Source: Methylomonas sp. AM2-LC (GTDB lineage Bacteria > Pseudomonadota > Gammaproteobacteria > Methylococcales > Methylomonadaceae). Taken from it: DNA of 64,000 nucleotides. The stretch covers positions 1,116,001 to 1,180,000 of the forward strand of contig NZ_CP157005.1 of the NCBI RefSeq assembly GCF_039904985.1, in the 5' to 3' direction. Shown piece after piece: positions 49,833-59,564 of this stretch (position 1 is its first letter; each line of letters begins with the position of its first letter). Position numbers and translations under genes: made by a program. The notes below the pieces were generated by a model. That model was not told the origin of the DNA. It ran no database searches and saw only the letters and a list, made by a program, of their open reading frames with translations.

Positions 49833-50523
49833 GATGCAATCTCAAAGTAATGAAAACCCCTCCTCCATTATTGTTACCCATAATCTGGGCAAAGCGGTAA
49901 CGATTTCCGAAGGTACTCTGCATATATTGTCATCGGTTGATATAATCATCAAGTCTGGTGAGAGTATTGCCATTATTGGCGAGTCGGGTTCGGGTAAATC
50001 CACCTTACTAGGATTACTGGCCGGATTGGATACACCTAGCACTGGCAGGGTAGAAATCAATGGACAGGACCTTACGCAACTGGATGAAGATGGCCGAGCC
50101 ATCTTACGTAGTAAGTTTATCAGTTTTGTGTTCCAATCCTTTCATCTATTGCCGGGGCTGACTGCTCTGGAAAATGTCATGTTGCCACTGGAGCTAACAG
50201 GTAATACCCAGGCTGAAGCAGAAGCACGAAGTTATTTGCAGCGTGTAGGTTTGCAGCACAGATTAGCACATCTTCCTAAACAGCTTTCAGGCGGTGAACA
50301 ACAACGAGTGGCATTGGCGCGTGCCTTTGTAACTCGACCGGCTATTTTATTTGCAGACGAACCGACGGGTAATCTGGATAGTAAAACCGGTACGAATATT
50401 ATTGACTTGCTGTTTGAACTGAACGCTGAGCAACAAACTACACTGATTTTGGTCACGCATGATGTCAAACTGGCCGCGCGCTGTCAGCGTACTATTCGTT
50501 TGGATAGCGGGACATTGGTATGA
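49831..50523 (+). CDS. ybbA: ABC transporter ATPase YbbA
   Basis: ATPase of a MacB/Lol-like system partnered with YbbP. Walker [10 protein letters not shown], signature [14 protein letters not shown], and Walker [12 protein letters not shown] are intact. The frame opens at 49783, but that would lie inside tesA; the ATG pair at 49831 and 49834 is the likely start, giving about 231 residues. The divergent tesA ATG uses the same CATG. The stop overlaps ybbP by 4 bases. Confidence 0.92.
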   Translation: MMQSQSNENPSSIIVTHNLGKAVTISEGTLHILSSVDIIIKSGESIAIIGESGSGKSTLLGLLAGLDTPSTGRVEINGQDLTQLDEDGRAILRSKFISFVFQSFHLLPGLTALENVMLPLELTGNTQAEAEARSYLQRVGLQHRLAHLPKQLSGGEQQRVALARAFVTRPAILFADEPTGNLDSKTGTNIIDLLFELNAEQQTTLILVTHDVKLAARCQRTIRLDSGTLV

Positions 50524-53003
50524 GTCGCATGAAACTGGCCTTACGGCTTCTAGTTCGCGACTTTCGTACCGGCGAACTCACCTTATTAGCGCTAGCTCTG
50601 TTGATTGCTGTTACCAGTTCCACCACCATCACCCTGTTTGCAGATCGTATGTACCGTACTTTGGACAGTCAGGCGGCTGAATTTTTGGCTGGTGATCTGT
50701 CGGTGTCCAGTCCGGTACCGTTGGCGGAAGAATGGCTGACACAGGCCCAAGCAATGGGTTTGGGTCAGGCGCAGACTAGCGAATTTTCCAGCGTGTTGCT
50801 GGAAAATAATGAAATGTTGTTAAGTTCGGTAAAAGCAGTTAGCCAACATTATCCCCTGCGTGGACAGTTAAAAACTATCGATGGGGATTATGCTAACGAA
50901 ACCAGCACTCAGCAGGGTCCTCCACCCAGAGAAGTATGGGTGGAAAAGCGGGTGTTATCGGCCTTACAACTGAAAGTAGGCGATTTACTGACTGTAGGCG
51001 AAAAAGCACTAACTATTAGTCGGGTTTTAAGTTACGAGCCAGACAAACGCAGCAATTTTTATAATTTTTCCCCTCGCGTGATGATGAATCAGGCCGATTT
51101 AGAGGCCACAGCTGTTGTCAAGCCGGGGAGTCGTGTACATTATGAATTTCAATTTAGTGGCGATGAGGCACTGCTAAACGCCTTTAAAGAACGCTTAAAG
51201 CCAAAATTATTGGCCTCACAACGTCTGCTGGATATTCATAATGACAGGCCGGAAATAGGTTCGGCCCTGAGTAGAGCCGAGCAATATTTGGGCTTATCCA
51301 GTATTGTGGTGGTGTTAATAGCCGGAGTCGCCATTGCCATGTCGACTAGGCGGTATACCGAGCGCCATTTCAACACCGCTGCATTATTACGTTGCCTGGG
51401 TTGCAAACAACAGGAAATTGTTTGGATGTTTGTCTGTCAGTTTTTAGTTTTGGGTTTAATAACCAGTGGTATGGGCTGTGTGCTAGGGTGGTTTTCCCAG
51501 CAAGGCTTGTTTTGGTTGTTAAAATCACTCTTGCCAGAAACTTTGGCTGCAGCCAGTGGTTGGGCCTATGTTTTTGGTATGGTAACCGGCATGGTGATTT
51601 TGTTCGGTTTTTCCCTGCCACCGTTGTTGCGATTGCAAAATGTGTCTCCGTTACGGGTATTACGCCGCGATTTAGATCCCATTTCCAGTAGTGTTTGGTT
51701 AGTTTATGGATTAGCCTTGATGGTAGTGGGTGTACTTATTTGGCGTTATACCTTAAACCTGAAAATGACAGTCATTATATTAGGCGTAGGCATATTGACA
51801 TGGTTGCTACTCAGCGTGTTAATTTATTTTTTATTAACACAAAGCCGCAAATTACTGCGCCATTTGCGTCCAAGTTGGCGCTTTGGGTTGCAGGGTATAG
51901 TCAGAAATCGCAGCAGCAGTGTTAGCCAGATTCTGGCATTTAGTATTACGCTTACCGCTATGGCCCTTAGTTTTGTGGTACGTCACGATTTGCTGGATAG
52001 CTGGCAAAAACAATTACCTGCTCAGGCTCCCAACCATTTTGCGCTGAACATTTTTACAGATCAGCAGTCAGCCTTTCAAAATTATTTGGAACAGGCACAA
52101 ATTACTAGCAGCCATTATTATCCGGTGGTAAGAGGGCGTTTGGTGACTATTAATAATACGCCAGTACAAGAACGCGTCAGTAAGGACAGTCAGGGCGAGG
52201 AAGCCACCCGGCGTGAACTGAGTTTAACTTGGGCCGAGCAATTACCAGAAGATAATAAGATTACCGCTGGCAGTGTCTGGCAAGCAGCACAAACGGGTTT
52301 GGTGTCGGTAGAACAAAAACTTGCGGAAAATCTCTCCATTCAAGTTGGGGATGAATTGGGGTTTATGATCGGTAGCGAAGCTTTTCAGGCAAAAGTAGCT
52401 AATATTCGCAATGTGCAGTGGGATACCATGCGCCCCAATTTCTACATGATTTTTTCACCCGGCAGTCTGGAAAAATTCCCCGCTACCATTATGACCAGTT
52501 TTTATTTAACCCCAGAGCAGAAACCACAATTAAATGGATTGCTGAAAAAATTTCCGGCAGTAACCATACTAGAAGTGGATTTGATACTGCAACAATTTAA
52601 AACCATACTGACCCAATTAACTCAAGCCATTAATCTGTTGCTATATTTTGCTTTGTTGGCTGGATTCAGCGTGTTATTTGCGGCGGTGTATGCCACGCTT
52701 GATCAACGGATTTACGAAGCGGCATTGTTGCGCACCTTAGGTGCGCGTAGTGGATTTTTAAGGCGTATGCACATTATCGAGTTTGGACTATTGGGTGGTT
52801 TGGCCGGCATTCTGGCAACTATGGTAGTGGAAGCTATCTTATTTGTGCTATATCAACAAGTGATGCATATGGCTTATAGCCCCAGTTTTTACTTGTGGTG
52901 GGCATTGCCGCTTGCTGGAGTCTTTGGTGTCGGTGCAGCTGGATATTTGGGCGTTAAATCGGTAGCCAGACATCCACCTCTACCTATTCTGCGTGGTTTG
53001 TAA
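50520..53003 (+). CDS. ybbP: FtsX-family ABC permease YbbP
   Basis: Large inner-membrane permease of the FtsX/MacB superfamily paired with YbbA. The 827 residues contain an N-terminal membrane helix (about 15-40), a periplasmic domain (about 50-240), two blocks of membrane helices in the middle (about 250-440) including the AALLRCLGCK motif, a second periplasmic region, and three C-terminal helices with the AALLRTLGAR motif. Its cargo is unknown, possibly lipids or acyl products linked to TesA. The order ybbA-ybbP with tesA is conserved. Confidence 0.92.
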   Translation: MSRMKLALRLLVRDFRTGELTLLALALLIAVTSSTTITLFADRMYRTLDSQAAEFLAGDLSVSSPVPLAEEWLTQAQAMGLGQAQTSEFSSVLLENNEMLLSSVKAVSQHYPLRGQLKTIDGDYANETSTQQGPPPREVWVEKRVLSALQLKVGDLLTVGEKALTISRVLSYEPDKRSNFYNFSPRVMMNQADLEATAVVKPGSRVHYEFQFSGDEALLNAFKERLKPKLLASQRLLDIHNDRPEIGSALSRAEQYLGLSSIVVVLIAGVAIAMSTRRYTERHFNTAALLRCLGCKQQEIVWMFVCQFLVLGLITSGMGCVLGWFSQQGLFWLLKSLLPETLAAASGWAYVFGMVTGMVILFGFSLPPLLRLQNVSPLRVLRRDLDPISSSVWLVYGLALMVVGVLIWRYTLNLKMTVIILGVGILTWLLLSVLIYFLLTQSRKLLRHLRPSWRFGLQGIVRNRSSSVSQILAFSITLTAMALSFVVRHDLLDSWQKQLPAQAPNHFALNIFTDQQSAFQNYLEQAQITSSHYYPVVRGRLVTINNTPVQERVSKDSQGEEATRRELSLTWAEQLPEDNKITAGSVWQAAQTGLVSVEQKLAENLSIQVGDELGFMIGSEAFQAKVANIRNVQWDTMRPNFYMIFSPGSLEKFPATIMTSFYLTPEQKPQLNGLLKKFPAVTILEVDLILQQFKTILTQLTQAINLLLYFALLAGFSVLFAAVYATLDQRIYEAALLRTLGARSGFLRRMHIIEFGLLGGLAGILATMVVEAILFVLYQQVMHMAYSPSFYLWWALPLAGVFGVGAAGYLGVKSVARHPPLPILRGL

Positions 53004-53005
53004 GT

Positions 53006-53422
53006 ATGAGAATATTGGCAAAAACTGCCTGCCTATTTTTGCCAGTAGTTTTGAGCAGCTATGGCTGCAGCAATTTGTATCGCCATGGCTGTAATGCCCA
53101 GCAGACGGCAGAGCTCACTGATACACTGTATTTTGGTAGCGACAAATCGCAGGGCAGGGTAACTAAAGAGGCCTGGCGTGATTTTGTCAGTGATACTATA
53201 ACACCACGTTTTCCGCAAGGATTTACTGTATTGCCAGCCCAGGGTCAATGGCAAAATGCGCAAGGCCAGTTAGTACAGGAAGAGAGCTATGTGTTGTTTC
53301 TTATTCATCCAGACGATACAGAAAGTAAGCAACGCATTAGCGAGATAGTGACAGCCTACAAAAATCAGTTTCAGCAGGAAGCGGTATTAAGAGTGCAAAC
53401 ACCCGCTTGTGTCAGTTTTTAA
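53006..53422 (+). CDS. DUF3574 putative lipoprotein
   Basis: A 138-residue exported protein. The N-terminus has basic residues, a hydrophobic run and a lipobox-like SSYGC near residues 17-21, so lipid modification at the cysteine is likely. The mature part contains the LYFGSDKSQGRVTKEAWRDFV and GFTVLPAQGQW segments of the DUF3574 family, whose function is not known. It starts 3 bases after the ybbP stop, so it probably belongs to the ybbAP transcript. Confidence 0.8.
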   Translation: MRILAKTACLFLPVVLSSYGCSNLYRHGCNAQQTAELTDTLYFGSDKSQGRVTKEAWRDFVSDTITPRFPQGFTVLPAQGQWQNAQGQLVQEESYVLFLIHPDDTESKQRISEIVTAYKNQFQQEAVLRVQTPACVSF

Positions 53423-53432
53423 CGGTTACTGG

Positions 53433-54266
53433 CTATTGATTACGTGGCCAACGCCCTGTTACATAACCTAAAGCTTCCTGAATATTCAACTCGCGGGTGG
53501 CTCCACCCGTTCGCACAAAAAACTTAGGGGTATTGTTGTGCTCTAAAAATACCGGGCGGGGTGCCGGAGTAACAATAATTCGGCATACTTGTTTATCGTC
53601 AATTACATGAAATAACACATGTAAAAAGGAGCATAGTTCAGCACCTAAATGTTCTGAAACAAGAGTCATCAATGCCAGTTCAAAACCATCCTGATTGGCT
53701 TTTTTTAAAGTCTGAAAATCTTTTTCTAAGCCTAAAATTTCGCCGTTATCGGCGACGCCAATTAATAAAGTCCCGCCAATACTACTGTTTAAAAACCCAG
53801 TCAGCGTTTTTATGATGACTCCTTCCAGTGCACGGTTAACCCTACTTTCACTGATATCCCAACGTAAAGACGATTTAAACTCCAGATACGGGCCTTCGCC
53901 CTGCCGAATAATAGAGGGCAAATCCTTATTTATTTCCTGTTGCAAAAAATCAATATGCTTTAAACGTTTATGCAGAGTGGTATACAACAGCAAGGATAGC
54001 AGACCCAACATCGCGCCAATTTCGGCATAAAACAGTAGTAATAACAAGTTGTCATGGCTAATACGTCCCAGCAACATGTCCACGATCTGGTTAAATACAA
54101 AACCCAAAGAAGACAAGGGACCAGCCAAATGCTCACGCGCATATATGTAATCATAACTGGGCGCCAATATAAAAATACCCACCAAAGCCCCGATCAGTGC
54201 TGCGTACACATATAATTTAAATTGTTGTCGCCAGATGACTAGCATCAAAAAAAACAGTCGTTTCAT
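53433..54266 (-). CDS. Membrane-anchored AlbA_2 (Schlafen-like) domain protein
   Basis: A 277-residue protein (frame opens 8 codons earlier, at 54290). It begins with two membrane-helix regions (about 6-35 and 75-100) then carries a cytoplasmic AlbA_2 domain with GPYLEFKSSLRWD (around residue 128), LTGFLNSSIGGTLLIGVADNG and the LGLEKDF segment, the same order as in Schlafen-type divergent AAA-4 proteins. These domains bind nucleic acid or ATP. No catalytic Schlafen nuclease motif is obvious. It ends 11 bases from the DUF3574 gene, convergent. Function is unknown. Confidence 0.75.
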   Translation of the reverse strand: MKRLFFLMLVIWRQQFKLYVYAALIGALVGIFILAPSYDYIYAREHLAGPLSSLGFVFNQIVDMLLGRISHDNLLLLLFYAEIGAMLGLLSLLLYTTLHKRLKHIDFLQQEINKDLPSIIRQGEGPYLEFKSSLRWDISESRVNRALEGVIIKTLTGFLNSSIGGTLLIGVADNGEILGLEKDFQTLKKANQDGFELALMTLVSEHLGAELCSFLHVLFHVIDDKQVCRIIVTPAPRPVFLEHNNTPKFFVRTGGATRELNIQEALGYVTGRWPRNQ

Positions 54267-54290
54267 GCGGGCTGGAATACCGGGAGCCAA

Positions 54291-54732
54291 AAAAGGCTAA
54301 TTATGCAGGAAAATTGGAATGAGTGTGGGATGAGATGAAGAGTTGAGTAGGTGGGGTGAGCTGCCCAAGCCCAACAATCAAAGCTGACCACACGTCATTA
54401 CCCGAATTTAGAATTAATTTAATGGGTAACTTCTGACCCAGTTGGTCAGCTACCCGGCTTTTGATGCCAAGAGGGCACCGTAAATAGCTTGATGCCAGTC
54501 TCCCTACTGGCAACACCTCTGCCAACAATACTGGCAACAAAAGCCTAAGCAATCAGCTACATGTAGATTTTTGATAAACTAGCTGAATAGTTACAAAAAT
54601 TATGCAATTTCAAGACTAGTTGTGCTAGAATTCATGGTCAGTCGACTATATTCATGCTATTGAAAAACTTGGTTTTTTTAAATATAATTTCTGGAAAAAT
54701 GAGAGGTCAGTTGTTGCCATAAAAAATTGAAC
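54291..54732. other. Unassigned stretch at the left edge of the decayed region
   Basis: An 83-codon minus-strand frame (54301-54552) has no signal, family match or coupling that I can support and may be a remnant. A 9-base inverted pair AGCTGACCA/TGGTCAGCT lies at 54382-54390 and 54443-54451. The remainder, up to the acyltransferase remnant, shows no gene. Confidence 0.35.
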
Positions 54733-55093
54733 TCAATCTTCGTTTACCTTTGTACCTATTTTCCGGGCAGGATTCCCTGCAACAATGTCAGATGATTTTA
54801 TGTCTGAAACAACCGTAGTCTGAAACAACCGTTGTCCCGGCAGCAACAACAGAAGAGCTCCCTATCTCAACACCACCTATAATTATTGAATTCCAACCAA
54901 CAAATGCTCCTGCTCTAACGATTGGGGCTGGCTCGTGGACGGAGCCTCGCTCTGCCTCATACTCATGCACAAGTTGTCCAAACATTTTGACATTGCTTTC
55001 TACAACGGAGCCATTTCCAAGCCAGCCTGCAATAACGCAATTGTTACCAATTTGAACGTCCCTGTGAATCTGGGTGCCGGAATAAACACATAC
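54733..55093 (-). pseudogene. Hexapeptide-repeat acyltransferase remnant with a 16-bp duplication
   Basis: Left-handed beta-helix transferase of the LpxA-like group, lacking its N-terminal half. Minus-strand translation runs CVYSGTQIHRDVQIGNN, then hexapeptide repeats such as AFVGWNSIIIGGVEIGSSS and VVAAGTTVVSD. At that point a direct duplication of a 16-base unit (GTCTGAAACAACCGT[A/T], 54802-54817 and 54818-54833) shifts the frame and adds a false stop. Without one copy the frame would continue through AGNPARK, the normal end of these enzymes, to a stop at 54733. There is no start codon: the 5' end is fused to the brnT remnant. Confidence 0.75.
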
Positions 55094-55342
55094 AGTTCTA
55101 ACTCTTCTTTGCGTGATCGTCTGACGGAAATCAGGCGGATTGCCTCGCCTCGATATGTGACTACTGCTGACTATCGTTTATCTGCGATTGTACCTATAAT
55201 CAGATTTCGCGGCTGATCTAGATTTTTGGCTGTAATTTCAAGTCGGTTTGGATCGTTCCATAAAGTTTGTGCCTCATCGAAATCAATTCTATGTTTGATT
55301 TTATTGGCTACGCTTTTTTTCTGGATCATATTCAAAGCTCAT
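55090..55342 (-). pseudogene. brnT: Decayed BrnT-type toxin gene
   Basis: Ribonuclease toxin of type II toxin-antitoxin systems. Hand translation gives an ATG at 55342, then SFEYDPEK, the BrnT start. A run of seven A (55314-55320 as T on plus) shifts the frame; skipping one base restores KIKHRIDFDEAQTLWNDP. An in-frame TAG (55171-55173) interrupts the middle just after DKR, followed by SAVVTYRGEAIRLISVRRS, the conserved end. The last codon for Tyr runs straight into acyltransferase sequence, and no brnA antitoxin gene follows. The element is therefore dead on at least two counts. Confidence 0.75.
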
Positions 55343-55483
55343 GTTGAAAATATTATATAAATAGTAATGTTACACAACCTTTTTTATACCTTTTTGATAA
55401 AGGTTGATCGACAATCTATAAAAACTTTCCTTTACGCTGAATTGTTACTAAAGGTGAATTAAAGCCAGTCACTGATGTAATTG

Positions 55484-56680
55484 TCAGCTTTCGGAAAACA
55501 GTCTGGGAAATAGTATGTCGATGGATTGACTATTAAATCGTAACGACACCGCTCCTTTGGGAGTTTGGGAGTCGACGATACCATCGTGAATTAACTCAGC
55601 CAATACCATCCTTGCACTTCGCTCTTTCAATCCCGTTACTCGCTCAGCTTCGCCACGCAGCATTTCACCTTGCAATAGAATGCGATGCAAAATCAAAAAC
55701 GCCTCTGGGCGCATGCTTTGCTTTTCTGTATAGGACTTTAATCGATTGGCTAACTGTTCAAATTCAAACAATTCAACCATGAATTTAACCTGATCAATAC
55801 ACACATTTAGGAACCAGCGTACATAATCTATCAGTGCTTTTTGCGACAGATTTCCACGACCATCCAAATCACCTTGTCTTGGATTATCGGCATAATCCAT
55901 CATCTGTTTGTATTCTTGACGACTTTCCAAGCCACGAGCAAGACCTCTAGAGATTGACCATAAACTGGAAGCCCCAATACCTGCCTTGAGTCCCATGGCA
56001 TGGCTCATCAAACGACTAACTCGACCATTGCCATCCGGAAACGGGTGAATAAAGGCAAGTCGGTGATGTGCAGCTGCCATAGCCAGAATACGACCACCTT
56101 TGCCCATATTCTCAAAGCAATAACGCTGCTCAAAATAGCGCATGAAATCCAACACAAATTCACTATCTGGAGGTAAATGCCGTCCTACAGAAACATTATG
56201 CTCTTTAAATGACCGGAAAATACCAGGTGACATTGTAAAGGCTTTCTGACCATTATTGATGTAAAGCATTTCCTCAGTTGCATCCCTGTAAAATTCCGCA
56301 TGCAGCCATTGTAAAAAATCCGCTGATGCTGGTTCAGGCAATGCGTTTTTCGCATACAGCTCATCAATTAGTCTTTGTACTCGAATGTGCGCTCTGGCTT
56401 CAATTTGTAAATTTCGTCTGGATTGATCATTGTCAAATTCATTTGCCAATGCACGTTCAATATCGCGCGGTTTGGTATTATGGCCTTCAATCAGGTTTGA
56501 GTAATAGCAGTTCATCACCCGAACCAGATCGGCCAAACTGGCTGCTGTATGGGTATGAAGACGAGCACCAAGTTGTTCTGTTAGTGCTGTCAAATCAGCA
56601 ATTAAATCAACAAGCTCAAGCGGCGGATTATCCAGTAAACAAGGTTCAATGCGATAAGGTGTTTCAGTGGTGATAGGCAT
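55484..56680 (-). CDS. fic: Fic family protein (predicted AMP transferase)
   Basis: A 398-residue Fic enzyme that probably transfers AMP from ATP to target proteins. The active loop [12 protein letters not shown] (212-223) matches the full HxFx(D/E)GNGRxxR motif. An inhibitory helix SNLIEG (61-66) fits the (S/T)xxxE(G/N) motif of class II Fic proteins, so the protein restrains itself. A winged-helix-like C-terminus (about 310-390) follows. It is transcribed alone, next to the decayed brnT region. No antitoxin gene is present, nor needed. The target is unknown. Confidence 0.9.
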   Translation of the reverse strand: MPITTETPYRIEPCLLDNPPLELVDLIADLTALTEQLGARLHTHTAASLADLVRVMNCYYSNLIEGHNTKPRDIERALANEFDNDQSRRNLQIEARAHIRVQRLIDELYAKNALPEPASADFLQWLHAEFYRDATEEMLYINNGQKAFTMSPGIFRSFKEHNVSVGRHLPPDSEFVLDFMRYFEQRYCFENMGKGGRILAMAAAHHRLAFIHPFPDGNGRVSRLMSHAMGLKAGIGASSLWSISRGLARGLESRQEYKQMMDYADNPRQGDLDGRGNLSQKALIDYVRWFLNVCIDQVKFMVELFEFEQLANRLKSYTEKQSMRPEAFLILHRILLQGEMLRGEAERVTGLKERSARMVLAELIHDGIVDSQTPKGAVSLRFNSQSIDILFPRLFSES

Positions 56681-56967
56681 GCCGATCTTTGATTAACTTA
56701 ATTGATTGTTTATTATGGCTTGATTATACAACTAATTAAAAAAAATGCCGATCTTGATAGCGATTATTTGCTTTAAGGTAACTTTATGATTTCACAGTTA
56801 GTTTTAAGTGTTTTGCTGATTTATTGTGCCGATTAATTTTGGCTGTTGCCACTTTAAGATGATAATAGTTAGTCGATAATGGATGACTGACAAGTCAACA
56901 GATTGACAATCATGCTTTTGGGGTGCACTCATTCAGGTTGACGTTGGTTGCACTCGATACAAATTTC

Positions 56968-58020
56968 TCACAAAATCCGCCGCCGAGTATTTGGATGCGA
57001 ACTAAACGACTTCTTGGCATTTTGCCAGCGCTTAACCACTTTTTCTATACCGTCGGTGTCAGCCGGTTTTAACTGGGTGAAACATTCGTTGCTATGTACA
57101 AAGGCTTCCAGATAAGGTGCCATGAAATTCTGCTGGGTCTTATACTGTGCCAGCGCTTCACGTTTGGTCAGGGTTTGTTGTCGACTGAGATCGACGCAGG
57201 CACGGACATGTCCGCGCAAGGGCAAGTTCGTTGGTAAATATAAAGGTTTTTGACTGTAATCAACGGGTTTTACACCGTTAGCGCCGGGTGGCCAGTTTGG
57301 CCAGTGGATTAGGTAGGCCAGCAGGCGTGGTTGTGGCCGAGGAGGTTTTTGATGTTCCAGCCATTCGTCTATGGCCAGTAAGGCAAACATACCTAGAGCG
57401 GCATGATCCGAATCATCTTCCATGACATCTGGAAATACTATTAAAGTTGGCTTGCTGGTTCTAAGGATGGCTACCAGTTCGTTTCTCAAGTCCTGACCAT
57501 CTTGAGCCATACCTTTTTTTTCGGCCTGTTTATAATAGACGTGATTGAAACCGGTATATTCTGATTTATCTGGATATTTGCGCCACCAGTTGGACACCAA
57601 CATGTCATAGATAGAGCCGTCGGAAAAGCCAAGTAAATTCAATTTTAGCGCACCATTCCCCAACAGTTGCGCGGCTTTTTGCGATTCTTCCAAACGTTGT
57701 TCGCCGTATTTATAAAAATCGGCGCGTTTCAGGTGATGTCTTCCGGTTGCTTCTTCAATAGCGTCTACATAAGCGTCGCCGGCCGTTACCACTACGCTAC
57801 GTACACTGCCCCCCTGTTCAAACACCTGTTGTGCCAGACCCGCTGCACCCAAGGTTTCGTCGTCTGGATGCGGAGCCAGAATCAATAAGCGTTCCCCTTT
57901 TCCCACGTCAAATTTTTGTACAGTTTGGGCGGACGAGCTAGTTGGGCATAGCAGAAAAAAGATACCTGCTACAGCCAAAGTGGTTTTGCCGAATGAGACT
58001 GATTGTGTCGCAGAATTCAT
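56968..58020 (-). CDS. PIG-L (LmbE) family deacetylase, exported
   Basis: A 350-residue zinc-dependent N-acetylglucosamine or related deacetylase. An N-terminal signal peptide (about residues 1-31, ending SSSAQ) exports it. The metal motif is HPDDE at 51-55 (APHPDDETLGAAG), with a further DDSDH segment for the third ligand. The natural substrate, perhaps a glycan or lipid-linked sugar, is unknown. A gap of 287 bases separates it from fic, in which I see only a repeated 11-mer near fic and no other gene. It is transcribed alone. Confidence 0.85.
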   Translation of the reverse strand: MNSATQSVSFGKTTLAVAGIFFLLCPTSSSAQTVQKFDVGKGERLLILAPHPDDETLGAAGLAQQVFEQGGSVRSVVVTAGDAYVDAIEEATGRHHLKRADFYKYGEQRLEESQKAAQLLGNGALKLNLLGFSDGSIYDMLVSNWWRKYPDKSEYTGFNHVYYKQAEKKGMAQDGQDLRNELVAILRTSKPTLIVFPDVMEDDSDHAALGMFALLAIDEWLEHQKPPRPQPRLLAYLIHWPNWPPGANGVKPVDYSQKPLYLPTNLPLRGHVRACVDLSRQQTLTKREALAQYKTQQNFMAPYLEAFVHSNECFTQLKPADTDGIEKVVKRWQNAKKSFSSHPNTRRRIL

Positions 58021-58122
58021 GGATTAAAGCATAAGTTAATACTATTTAGGGCGTGATCATACCATTACTGTTAAAAATGACCTAAAACAGATGCTTAAGG
58101 CACTTTTTGGGTCAACACAAAC

Positions 58123-58151
58123 AAAAAAGGGCTGATTAACAGCCCTTTTTT
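58123..58151. terminator. Bidirectional terminator downstream of clpX
   Basis: Arms AAAAAAGGGCT and AGCCCTTTTTT around a 7-base loop. It ends the clpX transcript on the minus strand; the symmetric A and T runs also allow plus-strand action. Confidence 0.9.
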
Positions 58152-58168
58152 AGTTAGCAGTAGCCCGA

Positions 58169-59446
58169 TTAAGAGTCAGATGCGGCGAGGCGCTGTTCTG
58201 CTCCATAGACCAGAATAGGTTCCGAATTACCCATGATAACGCTTTCATCAATGACCACTTTGGCAATTTTGTCATTGGAGGGGAGTTCGTACATAGTATT
58301 CAACAACACGTTCTCTACAATGGTGCGCAAACCTCTGGCACCCGTTTTTCTCTCCATGGATTTACGAGCAATAGCAGACAAGGAGTCATCTCGGAACTCC
58401 AGCTCAGCACCTTCCATATTGAACAGGTGTTTGTACTGTTTTATGAGCGCATTTTTGGGTTCTGTCAGAATTTGAATTAATGCTGCTTCATCCAATTCGT
58501 CAAGGGTAGCCACTACTGGCAAGCGACCCACAAACTCAGGAATCAAACCGTATTTAATTAAATCTTCCGCTCGGACATCTGCAAATAATTCGCCGATATT
58601 GGTGTTGTCTTCTTTGCTTTTGACTTCTGCCGAAAAACCAATGCCGCCTTTTTCGGTGCGGTGTTTGATTACTTTATCCAACCCAGCAAATGCGCCACCA
58701 ACAATAAACAGAATGTTAGCCGTATTGACCTGTAAAAAATCCTGTTGTGGATGTTTTCTGCCACCTTGGGGTGGTACCGATGCCACGGTGCCTTCAATCA
58801 GTTTAAGCAGCGCTTGTTGTACGCCTTCGCCTGACACATCACGAGTAATAGATGGATTGTCTGATTTACGCGAAATTTTATCGATTTCGTCGATATAAAC
58901 AATACCAGTTTCGGCTTTTTCTACATCATAATCACATTTTTGCAGAATTTTCAGAATGATGTTTTCCACGTCTTCGCCAACATAACCCGCTTCGGTTAGC
59001 GTGGTTGCATCGGCAATGGTAAAAGGTACATCCAGCAATTTTGCCAAAGTTTCAGCTAACAGTGTCTTACCTGAACCTGTGGGACCTATCAGCAAAATAT
59101 TGCTTTTAGCCAGTTCGACTTCCTGCTTTTTATGGCTATTAGAGCGCAGACGTTTGTAATGGTTGTAGACAGCAACAGCCAGAATTTTCTTTGCGTTTTC
59201 CTGTCCAATGACATAGTTATCAAGCTCTAGCTTAATATCTTTGGGTTTAGGAAGAGCGCTATGACCATTACTTGACTCATCTTCTAATAATTCGTCTTTT
59301 ATAATGTCATTACAAAGTTCAACGCACTCGTCACAAACATAGACTGATGGTCCTGCAATCAATTTACGAACTTCGTTTTGGCTTTTACCGCAAAAAGAGC
59401 AATAAAGCAGTTTTTCGTCGTCCTTACCTTTTTTTTCTTTAGTCAT
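58169..59446 (-). CDS. clpX: ATP-dependent Clp protease ATPase subunit ClpX
   Basis: AAA+ unfoldase that feeds tagged or damaged proteins to ClpP. From the chosen ATG it has 425 residues: a four-cysteine zinc domain (CSFC...CDEC, about 15-40), Walker A GPTGSGKT, Walker [10 protein letters not shown], and the C-terminal sensor arginine segment. The frame opens 19 codons earlier, but this ATG has a GGAG box and starts [12 protein letters not shown] as in homologues. It lies downstream of clpP with its own probable promoter. Confidence 0.97.
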   Translation of the reverse strand: MTKEKKGKDDEKLLYCSFCGKSQNEVRKLIAGPSVYVCDECVELCNDIIKDELLEDESSNGHSALPKPKDIKLELDNYVIGQENAKKILAVAVYNHYKRLRSNSHKKQEVELAKSNILLIGPTGSGKTLLAETLAKLLDVPFTIADATTLTEAGYVGEDVENIILKILQKCDYDVEKAETGIVYIDEIDKISRKSDNPSITRDVSGEGVQQALLKLIEGTVASVPPQGGRKHPQQDFLQVNTANILFIVGGAFAGLDKVIKHRTEKGGIGFSAEVKSKEDNTNIGELFADVRAEDLIKYGLIPEFVGRLPVVATLDELDEAALIQILTEPKNALIKQYKHLFNMEGAELEFRDDSLSAIARKSMERKTGARGLRTIVENVLLNTMYELPSNDKIAKVVIDESVIMGNSEPILVYGAEQRLAASDS

Positions 59447-59490
59447 GGGGGATCTCCGCGCCAATAGGGTATATCGCTTTTGTTGTACAA

Positions 59491-59519
59491 AGCATATAGC
59501 CAAATAATAAATTTTCCAA
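59491..59519 (-). promoter_or_regulatory. Predicted clpX promoter
   Basis: On the minus strand TTGGAA (59514-59519) and TATGCT (59491-59496) are 17 bases apart, about 45 bases upstream of the clpX ATG. The -35 matches 5 of 6 and the -10 4 of 6 consensus bases. Confidence 0.45.
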
Positions 59520-59564
59520 GCGGCTATTAATCATATTGTCGACTAAGTCAGGTTTGAATATTTT

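Noticed and set aside
54301..54552. 83-codon minus-strand frame
   Set aside because: No recognised domain or start signal; kept only as part of the unassigned stretch.
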